From positions 2,019,865 to 2,083,864 of the forward strand of contig JAGTTQ010000001.1 in NCBI GenBank assembly GCA_018223415.1: a stretch of 64,000 nucleotides of DNA, read 5' to 3'. This DNA is from Eubacteriaceae bacterium Marseille-Q4139. Its GTDB lineage: Bacteria; Bacillota; Clostridia; Lachnospirales; Lachnospiraceae. The first letter of the stretch is position 1; the number at the start of each line of letters is the position of its first letter. The position numbers and the translations under genes were made by a program. The notes beneath the pieces are model-generated. The model was not told the origin of the DNA, searched no databases, and saw nothing but the letters and a program-made list of their open reading frames with translations. Positions 18,365 through 27,066 of this stretch are shown here, piece by piece.

Positions 18365-19372
18365 ATGCAGTATTACGGTACACTCGGGCCGGCATGCAGC
18401 AGCCCTAAGATCCTTGAGGCCATGTTCCGGGCCGGCATGACAGGCGTGCGCCTGAATTTATCCCACGGCGGCCTGGAAGAAAACGGCGCCTGGCTTTCCT
18501 TGGTTCAGAAGGCCGCTGCCGGCTGTGCAAAACGGCCGGAAATTTTGATTGATCTGCGGGGGCCGGAGCTCCGCATTGGAAAAATCCCGGAAGAAATTCC
18601 TGCACAGGAGAACAGCATTCTCCTCTTTGGCGAGGGAGGCCTCCCCATTCCGGCGCCGTTCCTCTCCCATATAGAGCCGAATGATACTGTGCTCCTCGAC
18701 GACGGCAGGCTGGAATTCGTCATACAAAAGAACAACGGAAAAACAGCAGAGGCAAGGGTATGCCGCGGAGGCATGATAAAGCCGGAGAAAAGCCTTGCAG
18801 TTGTCGGAAAGACAATCCCGATGCCGGCCCTCACAGACAGTGACCGCGAAAACATCCGTCTTGCAGCAAAATACGGCGTCACCGGCGTCATGCAGCCGTT
18901 TGTCAGGTCATGCGGGGATCTCATGGAGCTTAAAGAGGCGCTCCGTGCGGCCGGAGCCGGAAATGTCCGTATTTTTGCAAAAATTGAAAATATGCAGGGC
19001 GTCCGGAATTTGGAAGAGCTTTTCCCTGCCGCAGACGAAATCGTGATTGCCAGAGGCGACTTGGGGAACGCCATGCCCCTGTGGGAGCTTCCCGGGGTCC
19101 AGAAGGAGCTGGCAGCGCGCTGCCGGAAAGCCGGAAAACCGTTCATGGTCGTGACGCAGCTTCTCGACTCCATGGAACGGCAGGCCGTCCCGACAAGGGC
19201 CGAGGTTCTGGATATCTGCAATGCCGTTTTAGACGGGGCTTCCTCCCTGATGCTGACAGGGGAGACGGCTGCCGGCAGGTATCCTGCGGCAGCCATGGAA
19301 TATCTTGTAAAAACAGGGGAAGCGGCGCGAAAAAGCCAGAATCCAATACAGAATACAGAAAAACAGAGATGA
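18365..19372 (+). CDS. Truncated pyruvate-kinase-like protein
   Basis: 335 aa from ATG 18365, with AAAGGAG upstream. It has the pyruvate kinase barrel motifs: LGPACSSPKILEAMFRAGMTGVR at the N-terminus, LRGPELRIG (usually TKGPEIR; the lysine is arginine here), FAKIENMQGV with the catalytic lysine, IARGDLG, and VTQLLDSM (usually ATQMLESM). The B domain is present but the chain ends after the barrel, so the roughly 130-residue C-terminal allosteric domain is missing (normal enzymes are about 470-590 aa). It is probably a paralogue with a changed role rather than the glycolytic enzyme. There is no partner gene in its operon. Confidence 0.8.
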   Translation: MQYYGTLGPACSSPKILEAMFRAGMTGVRLNLSHGGLEENGAWLSLVQKAAAGCAKRPEILIDLRGPELRIGKIPEEIPAQENSILLFGEGGLPIPAPFLSHIEPNDTVLLDDGRLEFVIQKNNGKTAEARVCRGGMIKPEKSLAVVGKTIPMPALTDSDRENIRLAAKYGVTGVMQPFVRSCGDLMELKEALRAAGAGNVRIFAKIENMQGVRNLEELFPAADEIVIARGDLGNAMPLWELPGVQKELAARCRKAGKPFMVVTQLLDSMERQAVPTRAEVLDICNAVLDGASSLMLTGETAAGRYPAAAMEYLVKTGEAARKSQNPIQNTEKQR

Positions 19373-19475
19373 GACAGGGTTCTCTCCAAAGCATATTTCA
19401 GCAGCAGGACAGACGGGGCAGGACGCAAAAGCGAAGATAATGCCCCGCCTGCAAAAGGATGGAAGATCCGTGCTT

Positions 19476-19814
19476 TTACGGATCCTTCTGGCGGCTCCAG
19501 CGATAAATGGTGGAATTTTCCGCAGGACAGTCAGGAAAGCGGCCGGCAGACGCCCTTTCAATCACATCTCTGGAATATCGTTTGTATGGAATGAAAATGT
19601 CGGGAAGTTCCAGGTGAAGGGCCCCGCAGGTTCCGCACTTCAGCCGCCGGAGCAGGAAAACCTGGATTTTTCCGTCGGCCATAATGATGCCGCGCTTCTT
19701 GCTGTCACGGACACGAAGCGAACCGCCGCAGCAGGGACAGCACACATTTTCGTCAGAAACAGCATGATAAAGGCCGTCCTTGCATACAATATGGTATTTT
19801 TTCATCAAAATCAT
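19476..19814 (-). CDS. Zinc-ribbon protein (DUF6431-like)
   Basis: 112 aa. Two cysteine pairs, CPCCGGSL near residue 25 and CGTCGA near residue 61, make a zinc ribbon; the middle holds the basic KKRGII strand. The C-terminus (YKRYSRDVIERAS then STIYRWSRQ) looks like the start of a helix-turn-helix. This matches small Clostridial DUF6431 proteins, often found near transposon or recombinase remnants; the function is unknown. Divergent from gdpP and isolated from other minus-strand genes. It may be a fragment, since family members can be longer. Confidence 0.6.
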   Translation of the reverse strand: MILMKKYHIVCKDGLYHAVSDENVCCPCCGGSLRVRDSKKRGIIMADGKIQVFLLRRLKCGTCGALHLELPDIFIPYKRYSRDVIERASAGRFPDCPAENSTIYRWSRQKDP

Positions 19815-20089
19815 GGGGACACCTGTCTATCCATGTAGAATTTTGTTGTATCAGTTTTACTTGATAGAGATGTGAAAGAAAATGCAGAAAAGGTGTGGAC
19901 TTAGAAATTTAATCGCAAAAAACAAATAAAAAGCAATAAAAAGTCGTAATTTATCGTTAGAAGTCGAAAAATGTATGGAGAATGGGCGCGGGCAGGAGAA
20001 AGAAAACGGTGGCATAAGCCCATATCCGGGCAGAAAAAGGGGAGAGAAACGGCTGGATGCGTTTGGCTCGGAAAGTCATCGGATTAAAA
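19815..20089. other. Intergenic stretch upstream of gdpP
   Basis: AT-rich, no open frame with an SD and no clear hairpin. It probably carries the promoter of the divergent zinc-ribbon gene. Confidence 0.4.
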
Positions 20090-20118
20090 TTTACAAATGC
20101 TTTCAATTATGATATACT
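20090..20118 (+). promoter_or_regulatory. Sigma-A promoter of gdpP-rplI-dnaB
   Basis: TTTACA (20090-20095), a 17-base spacer and TATACT (20113-20118). Confidence 0.75.
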
Positions 20119-20202
20119 GTTTCCAAAGCTGTTCAGTTATCGCAGGCATTCCCCTGGATTTTGCCGGCATAGGCTGCCTGCGGGAAATGATAGGAGAAGA
20201 CT

Positions 20203-22248
20203 ATGAAAGAGGATAAAAAGGTCAAAAATATATTGCAGAAATATATGCAGTGGCCCCTTGTGCTGTCCATCCTGGTGGTGTGCGGAAACGTGGCGGCTGT
20301 ACTTGTCTCGCCGCAGGCCGGTGCACTGATGGCCGTGTTTACCGTACTCTATCTGGGCTGTGCCGTGTTCCTGTTCTGGTACGGGAGAAAAAGGCTGGCG
20401 GCCGGCCTCATTTCCTATGCGGCAGAGTTTACCGGAAGCCAGAAACAGCTTCTGGCGTCGATGGAGCTGCCCTACGGGATCGCCGATACGGACGGAAAAA
20501 TTCTCTGGATGAACCGGGCGTTTGCCGCCGTGGTGAAGGAGGAGAAAAACGCCAGGAAAAACCTGCCGGCCCTGTTTCCTGAAATTACGAAGGAAGCCCT
20601 TGCGGCTGCGGAACACCGGGCGGAGTTCCACTGCGCGTATAAGGAATCCAGATACCATGTGATTGTCAAGCGGTTCCAAATCCGCCTTGAGGACGGCTTT
20701 CTGGAAGACGCAGAGCCGTCGGGCGGGAGCGGCGAGGTGTTTGCCGTCTATCTCTATGACGAGACGGAAATCCACGCATACATGCAGGCCATCACCGATC
20801 AGAAAATGGTTGCCGGCCTGATTTATCTCGATAACTACGATGAGGTTCTTGAAACCGTCGAGGAGGTGCGCCGCTCGCTTCTCCTTGCGCTAATCGACCG
20901 GCGGATCAACAAGTACATTTCCGGCATGAACGGCATCGTAAAGAAGCTGGAGAAAGACAAATATTTCTTTGCCATCAAGCAGAAATACGTGGCGCATCTG
21001 GAGGAAGACCGCTTTAACCTCTTAGAAGAGGTGAAAAACGTCAATATCGGAAATGAAATGGCCGTGACCTTAAGCATCGGCATGGGTATGAACGGCGAGA
21101 CGTATATCCAGAATTATGAGTATGCCAGGACGGCCATCGACATGGCCCTTGGCCGCGGCGGCGACCAGGCTGTCGTAAAGGACGGCGGGAAGATCCAGTA
21201 TTACGGCGGGAAGTCGCAGCAGCTTGAGAAGACGACCCGCGTGAAGGCCCGTGTGAAGGCCCACGCGCTGCGCGAGCTTCTCGAGACGAAAGACAGGCTT
21301 TTAATCATGGGCCATAAGATCGGCGACATCGACTCTTTCGGTTCGGCCATCGGTATGTACCGGATCGCCACGGCCCTCAATAAAAAGGCCAGCATCGTCA
21401 TCAATGAGGTGACGTCGTCCGTCCGCCCGATGATGGACCGGTTCGTGGAAAACAGCGATTATCCCGACGACTTGTTTTTAACCGGCGACGAGGCGGCGGA
21501 GACTGTGGACGGGAATACGGCGCTTGTTGTGGTGGATGTGAACCGCCCGAGCTTTACGGAGGCGCCGGAGCTTTTGAAGTTAGTAAAAACCATCGTCGTC
21601 ATCGACCACCACAGGCAGTCCAGCGAGGTGATCTCAAACGCTACGCTTTCCTATGTGGAGCCCTACGCTTCTTCGGCATGCGAGCTGGTGGCGGAGATTT
21701 TACAGTATGTGGCTGACAGCATCCGCATGAAATCGGCGGAGGCCGACGCCATGTATGCCGGAATTGTCATTGACACCAACAATTTCAAGAGCCAGGCCGG
21801 CGTAAGAACCTTTGAGGCGGCCGCGTTCTTAAGGCGGAACGGCGCCGACGTGACAAGGGTGCGGAAGCTGTTCCGGGATAAGATGGAAGACTACAAGGCC
21901 AGGGCGGAAGCCGTCCGCCAGGCCGAGGTGTTTGAAGGCTCCTTCGCCATCAGCGTCTGCCCGTCGGAGGGCGTGGAAAGCCCGACGGTCGTGGGCGCAC
22001 AGGCGGCCAACGAGCTGCTCAACATCGTGGGGATCAAGGCGGCTGTCGTCATGACCCCGTATGAAGGAAAAATTTATCTGAGTGCTAGGTCTATTGATGA
22101 AGTCAACGTACAGGTCATGATGGAGAAACTGGGCGGAGGCGGCCACAGGACCATAGCCGGGGCACAGCTTTCCGGCGTGACCGTGGAAGAAGCCAAGGAA
22201 AAAATCAAGGACATCATCAGGGCGATGCAGAAGAAAGGGGATTTTTAA
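20203..22248 (+). CDS. gdpP: Cyclic-di-AMP phosphodiesterase GdpP
   Basis: 681 aa membrane-bound DHH/DHHA1 protein. Two membrane segments (about 16-35 and 40-60) lead into a PAS domain (about 85-150), a degenerate GGDEF domain (about 200-335; no GGDEF motif, as usual for the family), then the DHH domain with MGHKIGDIDSFGSA at 369-382 and DHH at 468-470, and DHHA1 ending in GGGGHRTIAGAQL. It hydrolyses c-di-AMP to pApA and so affects osmotic balance and beta-lactam tolerance. Start ATG 20203 follows GATAGGAGAAG. It is the first gene of the conserved gdpP-rplI-dnaB operon, two bases before rplI. Confidence 0.95.
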   Translation: MKEDKKVKNILQKYMQWPLVLSILVVCGNVAAVLVSPQAGALMAVFTVLYLGCAVFLFWYGRKRLAAGLISYAAEFTGSQKQLLASMELPYGIADTDGKILWMNRAFAAVVKEEKNARKNLPALFPEITKEALAAAEHRAEFHCAYKESRYHVIVKRFQIRLEDGFLEDAEPSGGSGEVFAVYLYDETEIHAYMQAITDQKMVAGLIYLDNYDEVLETVEEVRRSLLLALIDRRINKYISGMNGIVKKLEKDKYFFAIKQKYVAHLEEDRFNLLEEVKNVNIGNEMAVTLSIGMGMNGETYIQNYEYARTAIDMALGRGGDQAVVKDGGKIQYYGGKSQQLEKTTRVKARVKAHALRELLETKDRLLIMGHKIGDIDSFGSAIGMYRIATALNKKASIVINEVTSSVRPMMDRFVENSDYPDDLFLTGDEAAETVDGNTALVVVDVNRPSFTEAPELLKLVKTIVVIDHHRQSSEVISNATLSYVEPYASSACELVAEILQYVADSIRMKSAEADAMYAGIVIDTNNFKSQAGVRTFEAAAFLRRNGADVTRVRKLFRDKMEDYKARAEAVRQAEVFEGSFAISVCPSEGVESPTVVGAQAANELLNIVGIKAAVVMTPYEGKIYLSARSIDEVNVQVMMEKLGGGGHRTIAGAQLSGVTVEEAKEKIKDIIRAMQKKGDF

Positions 22249-22249
22249 T

Positions 22250-22696
22250 ATGGAAATCGTATTGTTGGAAGATGTAAAGGCTCTCGGAAAAAAGGGCCAG
22301 ATCGTTAAAGTAAATGACGGCTACGCCAGAAACTTCATTCTTCCGAAGAAGCTTGGCGTGGAGGCGAATGCCAAAAACTTAAATGACTTGAAGCTTAAAA
22401 AAGCCAATGAAGAGAAAGTAGCCGCGGAACAGCTTGCTGCCGCAAAGAAGCTGGCCGCAGAGATGGAAGAGATGAGCGTGACAGTCTCTATCAAGGCCGG
22501 TGAAGGCGGAAGGACGTTCGGTTCTGTTTCCACAAAGGAAATTGCAAAAGCTGCCATGGAACAGCTTAAGCTGGATATTGACAAGAAGAAAATGGTGCTC
22601 CCGGAGCCGATCAAGAGCCTCGGCGTCACGGAGGTGCCGGTGAAGCTCCACAAAGATGTGACGGCGGCGCTCCGCGTGAAAGTCGTGGAGGCGTAA
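22250..22696 (+). CDS. rplI: 50S ribosomal protein L9
   Basis: 148 aa. The N-terminal rRNA-binding domain has LLEDVKALGKKGQIVKVNDG and ARNFILPK; a long central helix (about 42-80, lysine and alanine rich) leads to the C-terminal domain with GRTFGSVSTKEIA. Standard length and standard operon place between gdpP and dnaB. Confidence 0.98.
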   Translation: MEIVLLEDVKALGKKGQIVKVNDGYARNFILPKKLGVEANAKNLNDLKLKKANEEKVAAEQLAAAKKLAAEMEEMSVTVSIKAGEGGRTFGSVSTKEIAKAAMEQLKLDIDKKKMVLPEPIKSLGVTEVPVKLHKDVTAALRVKVVEA

Positions 22697-22723
22697 CGGG
22701 AGATACAAAGAGAGGTTTGACAG

Positions 22724-24058
22724 ATGGATGAAGCGCTTATTAAGCGGGTCCAGCCGCAGAGCATAGAAGCGGAACAGTCGGTGATCGGTGCCATGTTGAT
22801 GGATCGGGAGGCGATTATCGCCGCTTCGGAGATCGTCGTGGCCGATGATTTCTACCAGCGCCAGTATGGCGTGATGTTTGAAGCCATGGTGGAGCTGTTC
22901 AATGAAGGAAAGCCGGTGGATCTGGTGACGCTTCAGGACAGGCTGAAAGAAAAGGATGTGCCGCCGGAGGTGTGCAGCCTGGAGTTTGTCCGGGACATTA
23001 TGGAGACGGTGCCCACCTCGGTCAATGTGCGGTCCTATGCGGAGATCGTCCATGAAAAGGCGGTCATGCGCCGGCTGATTCGGATTAACGAGGAGATTGC
23101 CAATAGCTGCTATGCCGGAAAAGAAAGGCTGGAGGATATTCTGGCCGATACGGAAAAGCAGATTTTCGGCCTGCTCCAGAGCCGGATGTCCGGGGATTTC
23201 GTGCCGATCCGCCAGGTGGCCTTAAATGTCCTCGATAAGATCGAGCAGGCGACCCGCTCCAAATCCACTGTGACCGGCGTGCCCACCGGGTTCATCGACC
23301 TGGACTACCGGACTTCCGGGCTCCAGCCGTCGGATCTGATCTTGATTGCGGCCCGCCCATCCATGGGAAAAACGGCCTTTGTCTTAAACATTGCCGATTA
23401 TATCGCCGTCCGCAGGCAGAAAACATGCCTGATTTTCAGCCTCGAGATGTCGAAGGAGCAGCTTGTGAACCGTATGCTTGCCATGGAGTCCAACGTGGAT
23501 TCCCAGAAGCTGCGGACGGGTACCCTGACGGATGCCGACTGGGACGCAGTGGTGGAGGGCATTGCCACCATCGGAAATTCCAAGCTGGTGATCGACGACA
23601 CGCCTGGCATCTCCATTATGGAGTTGCGCTCCAAGTGCAGGAAAATCAAGCTGGAGCACGGTCTCGATATCGTCATGATCGACTATCTCCAGCTTATGAC
23701 GGGAAGCGGAAAGACCAGCGACAACAGGCAGCAGGAGATCTCAGAGATTTCCCGTTCCTTAAAGGCTCTGGCAAGGGAGTTAAATGCGCCGGTGATTGCG
23801 CTGTCGCAGCTTTCCCGTGCATGCGAGACGCGAACCGACCACCGTCCGATGCTCTCAGACCTTCGTGAGTCCGGGGCCATCGAGCAGGATGCGGACGTGG
23901 TTATGTTCCTATACAGGGACGATTATTACAACAAAGATACGGACACGCCCAATGTGGCGGAGGTCATCATCGCAAAACAGAGGAACGGCCCCATCGGGAC
24001 CGTGAACCTGGGCTGGCGGCCGGAGCTTACGCGGTTTGTCAACATGGCGAGAGAATAA
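22724..24058 (+). CDS. dnaB: Replicative DNA helicase DnaB
   Basis: 444 aa. N-terminal dimerisation domain (about 8-110, SIEAEQSVIGAMLMD), linker helix, then a RecA-like core with Walker A ARPSMGKTAF near 205, Walker B MIDYLQLM near 325 and the C-terminal arginine finger/QRNGP region. It is the hexameric 5'-3' helicase of the replisome. There is no intein or truncation. A terminator follows at 24099. Confidence 0.98.
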   Translation: MDEALIKRVQPQSIEAEQSVIGAMLMDREAIIAASEIVVADDFYQRQYGVMFEAMVELFNEGKPVDLVTLQDRLKEKDVPPEVCSLEFVRDIMETVPTSVNVRSYAEIVHEKAVMRRLIRINEEIANSCYAGKERLEDILADTEKQIFGLLQSRMSGDFVPIRQVALNVLDKIEQATRSKSTVTGVPTGFIDLDYRTSGLQPSDLILIAARPSMGKTAFVLNIADYIAVRRQKTCLIFSLEMSKEQLVNRMLAMESNVDSQKLRTGTLTDADWDAVVEGIATIGNSKLVIDDTPGISIMELRSKCRKIKLEHGLDIVMIDYLQLMTGSGKTSDNRQQEISEISRSLKALARELNAPVIALSQLSRACETRTDHRPMLSDLRESGAIEQDADVVMFLYRDDYYNKDTDTPNVAEVIIAKQRNGPIGTVNLGWRPELTRFVNMARE

Positions 24059-24098
24059 CCAAAGAAAAATTTTACGACTGCGATACGAATGAAAAAGC

Positions 24099-24132
24099 CT
24101 GGAATTCTCAAAAGAGGGAATTCCGGGTTTTT
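24099..24132 (+). terminator. Terminator after dnaB
   Basis: CCTGGAATTC pairs with GAATTCCGGG across an AAAA-containing loop with one G-U, followed by TTTTTC. Confidence 0.85.
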
Positions 24133-24202
24133 CTGCACTTTTGGAGGTTCGTTTTGAGATGCGGGAAATTTGGAAAGGGTTTTTCGGCGCCATGCCTGGG
24201 CG

Positions 24203-24231
24203 TTGTTTTTGGGGAAAGAATTGTATATAAT
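24203..24231 (+). promoter_or_regulatory. Promoter of the Rpn-like gene
   Basis: TTGTTT (24203-24208), 17-base spacer, consensus TATAAT (24226-24231). Confidence 0.75.
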
Positions 24232-24293
24232 AAGGATAGAGAAGGCCGGGCGCGCCGGAAAGCCATGGATGACGGAAAGGAAGTGTGTCGGAT

Positions 24294-25019
24294 ATGGCAG
24301 GACGGGTAAATATGGACTGGGACGAGATTGGGATTTCCAACGACTTTCTGTTTGGAAAGCTGATGCAGAATCCGCGGCTTTGCCTGGGGGTACTGAAGCG
24401 GGTTCTTCCGGAATTGGATATCGAGCGGATTGAATACCCGGAGCTCCAGAAGGCGATCCGTGAGGATGCGGATGCCAGGAGCGTGCGGCTTGACGTGTAT
24501 GTGCGGGATGATAAGAAGACGGTTTACAATATTGAGATGCAGGCGGTGGATACGGGGGAGCTGCCGAAGCGGAGCCGGTATTATCAGAGCATGATTGACT
24601 TGCAGCTCATTGACAAAAATCAGTCTTACAGGAAATTAAACCAGAGCTATATTATATTTATCTGCTTAAGCGATGTGTTCGGGAAGGGGCGCCACAAATA
24701 TACCTTCGAGAACAGGTGCAGGGAGGATAATGGGATTGTTCTCGGGGACGCGGCAGTGAAAATCTTTCTGAATGCAGCCGGCAGGAAAATGGATGTGAGC
24801 CGGGAACTCAAGGCGTTTTTGGATTATGTGGGCGGAAAGCCCCCGGAAGATGCATTTGTCGCAGAGCTTGAGAGAGCTGTGCGGGAAGCAAAGAGAAATC
24901 GGGAATGGAGGCGTGAATATATGACGCTGCTGTTGAGAGATCAGGAAAATATGGAAAAGGGAATGCAGCAAGGGCTGAAACAGGGACGGTTTCAAAGCCT
25001 GGAAAGCCTTTTGAAGTAA
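24294..25019 (+). pseudogene. Rpn/PD-(D/E)XK nuclease family gene, C-terminus cut off by an IS element
   Basis: 241 aa remain from ATG 24294 (SD GGAAG ends 10 bases upstream; an in-frame GTG at 24285 is too close to it). The early part has NDFLFGKLMQNP, then RLDVYVRDDKKTVYNIEMQ, the D...ExQ core of the PD-(D/E)XK fold typical of Rpn/transposase_31 proteins, which act on DNA and promote RecA-independent recombination in E. coli. The reading frame ends at a TAA made by the first three bases of the IS. The missing 37 codons are intact at 26638-26751 and in frame if the IS and one target copy are removed. The nuclease core is complete, so the shortened protein may still work. Confidence 0.85.
25014..25016 (+). 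repeat. Target site duplication AAG (left)
   Basis: AAG immediately left of the IS; the same triplet follows the right end at 26635-26637. Confidence 0.85.
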
Positions 25020-25168
25020 ACTATACCCTATAGAATGGACACAATAAGAAGAAGGGTTCCCTAAAAATGGACACAGGAGGAAGGGATAAAATCCTTAAAT
25101 GTGGACACTAAAAAGAAGGGACTTCTCTCAGTAGATGTTATATAATAAAAATATCTACTGGAGGGATT

Positions 25169-25585
25169 ATGAAAGAATATACGCGGAAACAAATTAGAGA
25201 ACTGGAGAAAAATCCATACGTCTTAAAAGTGACGAAACACAAACTGTATTATACAGCTAAGATGAAACAAGATTTTTGGGTAAGCTATCAAGCAGGTAAT
25301 GCCCCCAGAAAGATACTTGCGGATTTTGGTTTTGATTTAAGCATATTTGGCCAAAAACAAATTGATTCGTTAGTGCAGCATATCAAAAAGCAGGCATTAT
25401 CCGGAAATGGCTTTACAGAGGGAGAAAACAGGACAAAGCGTATTCCGATGAAAGCAACGAATGAAAACGGACTGGCTACGCCCCAATCAATAGAACGCAT
25501 GCAAAGTGAGCTATTGTATCTGCGGCAGGAAGTTGACTTTCTAAAAAAAATTATAAAAGCAGACCATTCCAAAAAGAGGAAATGA
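25169..25585 (+). CDS. IS3-family OrfA (DNA-binding subunit)
   Basis: 138 aa from ATG 25169, with GGAGGG upstream. It has a helix-turn-helix region (QAGNAPRKILADFGFDLSIF) and a C-terminal leucine-heptad helix (MQSELLYLRQEVDFLKKII), the standard DNA-binding and dimerisation halves of OrfA. An A8 run at 25543-25550 lies in the last heptads and could serve as the -1 frameshift site that makes the OrfAB transposase. The stop overlaps the orfB start (ATGA at 25582). Confidence 0.9.
   Translation: MKEYTRKQIRELEKNPYVLKVTKHKLYYTAKMKQDFWVSYQAGNAPRKILADFGFDLSIFGQKQIDSLVQHIKKQALSGNGFTEGENRTKRIPMKATNENGLATPQSIERMQSELLYLRQEVDFLKKIIKADHSKKRK
25543..25550 (+). promoter_or_regulatory. Putative -1 programmed frameshift site (A8)
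   Basis: Eight A residues near the end of orfA; from here the -1 frame is open into orfB with no stop. IS3 elements commonly use such slippery runs. Confidence 0.6.
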
Positions 25586-26559
25586 TCATGGAGGCATCAA
25601 GGAATAAGTTTGAAATCATCCATGAAACGATAAATAAATCAACGAATAGATTATCTATAACAATGCTCTGTGATATAGCAGGGGTATCCAGGTCTGGATA
25701 CTATAATTGGGTAAAATCAGAAAGGAGCCGGTTGGAAAAAGAGGAAGAAGACCGAAAGGATTTTGAGATCATACTAAAAGCTTATACACATCGGGGATAT
25801 GACAAGGGCGCACAGGGAATCTATATGAGACTGCTTCATATGGAGCCGCCGGTTGTCATGAATGTCAAGAAGATCCGACGCCTCATGAAAAAGTACGGGC
25901 TTATCTGCAACATAAGAAAAGCGAATCCTTACAGAAGGATGGCAAAGGCGATCAGAACCAATCATGTGGCAGCAGATCTGGTACAGAGGAAGTTTGAATC
26001 TTATGGACCAAGAAGCGTGCTGTTGACAGATATCACGTATATTCCGTTTAATGGAAAATTTTGCTATCTATCAACTATCTTAGATGCATTTACAAAACAG
26101 ATACTGTCTTATGTATTGAGCGAAACACTGGAAGTAGATTTTGTGCTTGAGACAGTAAACTTGATGGTAGAAAAGCACGGAGTTTCCCTGACAACAGAAA
26201 CAATCATCCATAGTGATCAGGGATGTCATTGTACAAGCTGCAGTTTTATTCAGCTTGTAAAAGATAAAGGTCTGAGACAGTCTATGTCCCGAAGAGGGAA
26301 TTGCTGGGATAATGCACCCCAGGAAAGTTTCTTTGGCAGGATGAAAGACCATATAAAAGATAAGATAGAAAAATGTACACAGTATCCAGAAGTAAGACGG
26401 GTCATAGACGATTGGATGGATTACTATAATAATGAGAGATACCAATGGAAATTAGCGAAACTATCGCCAAATGAATATTACGAATACATAAAGACAGGAA
26501 TATATCCGCTGAAGGGATACATCCCTTCGGTAAATATAGGTGAAGAAGGAAGAAAGTAA
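25582..26559 (+). CDS. IS3-family OrfB transposase catalytic subunit
   Basis: 325 aa. An HTH_21-like N-terminus (MLCDIAGVSRSGYYNW) is followed by an rve integrase core with the DDE triad: D in LLTDITYIPF, D in IIHSDQGCHCTS, and E in NAPQESFFGRMK. Both ATG 25582 and ATG 25588 could start free OrfB; the frame is also open backwards to the A8 run in orfA in the -1 register. No stop or deletion damages it, so the element looks capable of transposition. Confidence 0.95.
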   Translation: MIMEASRNKFEIIHETINKSTNRLSITMLCDIAGVSRSGYYNWVKSERSRLEKEEEDRKDFEIILKAYTHRGYDKGAQGIYMRLLHMEPPVVMNVKKIRRLMKKYGLICNIRKANPYRRMAKAIRTNHVAADLVQRKFESYGPRSVLLTDITYIPFNGKFCYLSTILDAFTKQILSYVLSETLEVDFVLETVNLMVEKHGVSLTTETIIHSDQGCHCTSCSFIQLVKDKGLRQSMSRRGNCWDNAPQESFFGRMKDHIKDKIEKCTQYPEVRRVIDDWMDYYNNERYQWKLAKLSPNEYYEYIKTGIYPLKGYIPSVNIGEEGRK

Positions 26560-26637
26560 AATGATATAGCCATCTGCTGACAGATAATCAAAATCCCTTC
26601 TTCTTAAAATGTCCTTGACAAAGGGTACACTTTAAAG

Positions 26638-26751
26638 GCCAGCCCGTCTTTAAGTTTAGAAGAAGCAGCAGGCCTTTTGGCGTTTACGGCGGAGGAGCTT
26701 TCAGAATATAAGAGGGAAAAGGGCCTTGAGAATCCTTCTGAACCTGCTTAA
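26638..26751 (+). pseudogene. Severed 3' end of the Rpn-like nuclease gene
   Basis: 37 codons and TAA that continue exactly from the AAG codon at the left target copy (reading ASPSLSLEEAAGL to ENPSEPA). There is no start codon or SD of its own, so it is untranslated debris that records where the IS entered. Confidence 0.85.
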
Positions 26752-26779
26752 GAATGATTATTAAGTGCAGACATTTTAT

Positions 26780-26965
26780 GTAACAGTTCAGCCACACATT
26801 CATAATTTGACGGAGCCTATTCTATCGGCTAACGAAAAATAGGATTGGCCGTCAAATGATTCATGTCGGGCGTTCGCCCTATATCCACATATGACAAAAC
26901 TCCGCTCTGTGAGCAAGCTCACACGCGGCATTTTGTCATATGTGTCTGCATGGCTGAACTGTTAC
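26780..26965. repeat. 186-bp multi-stem inverted-repeat element (MITE-like or structured RNA)
   Basis: Perfect 15-base ends GTAACAGTTCAGCCA (26780-26794) and TGGCTGAACTGTTAC (26951-26965) enclose three nested hairpins: ATTTGACGG/CCGTCAAAT (26805-26813/26849-26857, with CCTATT/AATAGG inside), GGGC-GTTC-GCCC (26868-26879), and CACATATGACAAAA/TTTTGTCATATGTG (26886-26899/26931-26944) containing CCGC/GCGG and TGTGAGC/GCTCACA. It lies between the Rpn-gene remnant and merR. No protein is encoded. The cloverleaf layout fits either a small non-autonomous element or a folded RNA. Confidence 0.8.
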
Positions 26966-27066
26966 TGTCATATTTTTTAATGTCCTTTCATATATTAAAA
27001 ATAGGTGCGAAGAAAACGGACTTGCCTTTGAGCCATAAGAAATATTATGAAAGGAAGAGGACGACT

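Larger units (their letters stand above)
25017..26634 (+). mobile_element. Complete IS3-family insertion sequence, 1618 bp
   Basis: Imperfect terminal inverted repeats: the left end TAAACTATACCC and the reverse complement of the right end TAAAGTGTACCC match except for three bases, and the match resumes inside (GGACA, then TAAGAAGAAGGG). Flanking AAG duplications mark the target. It contains orfA and orfB in the usual IS3 arrangement, both intact with the DDE motif. The left end carries three iterated GGACAC sites (25037, 25069, 25103), probably transposase-binding repeats. Confidence 0.93.

Noticed and set aside
20203..22248. Active diguanylate cyclase in GdpP
   Set aside because: The GGDEF-like domain lacks the GGDEF motif, as is normal for GdpP; the catalytic part is DHH/DHHA1.
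26863..27066. 68-codon N-terminal extension of the MerR protein
   Set aside because: It runs through the 186-bp structured element; the conserved HTH begins at ATG 27067 with a good SD.
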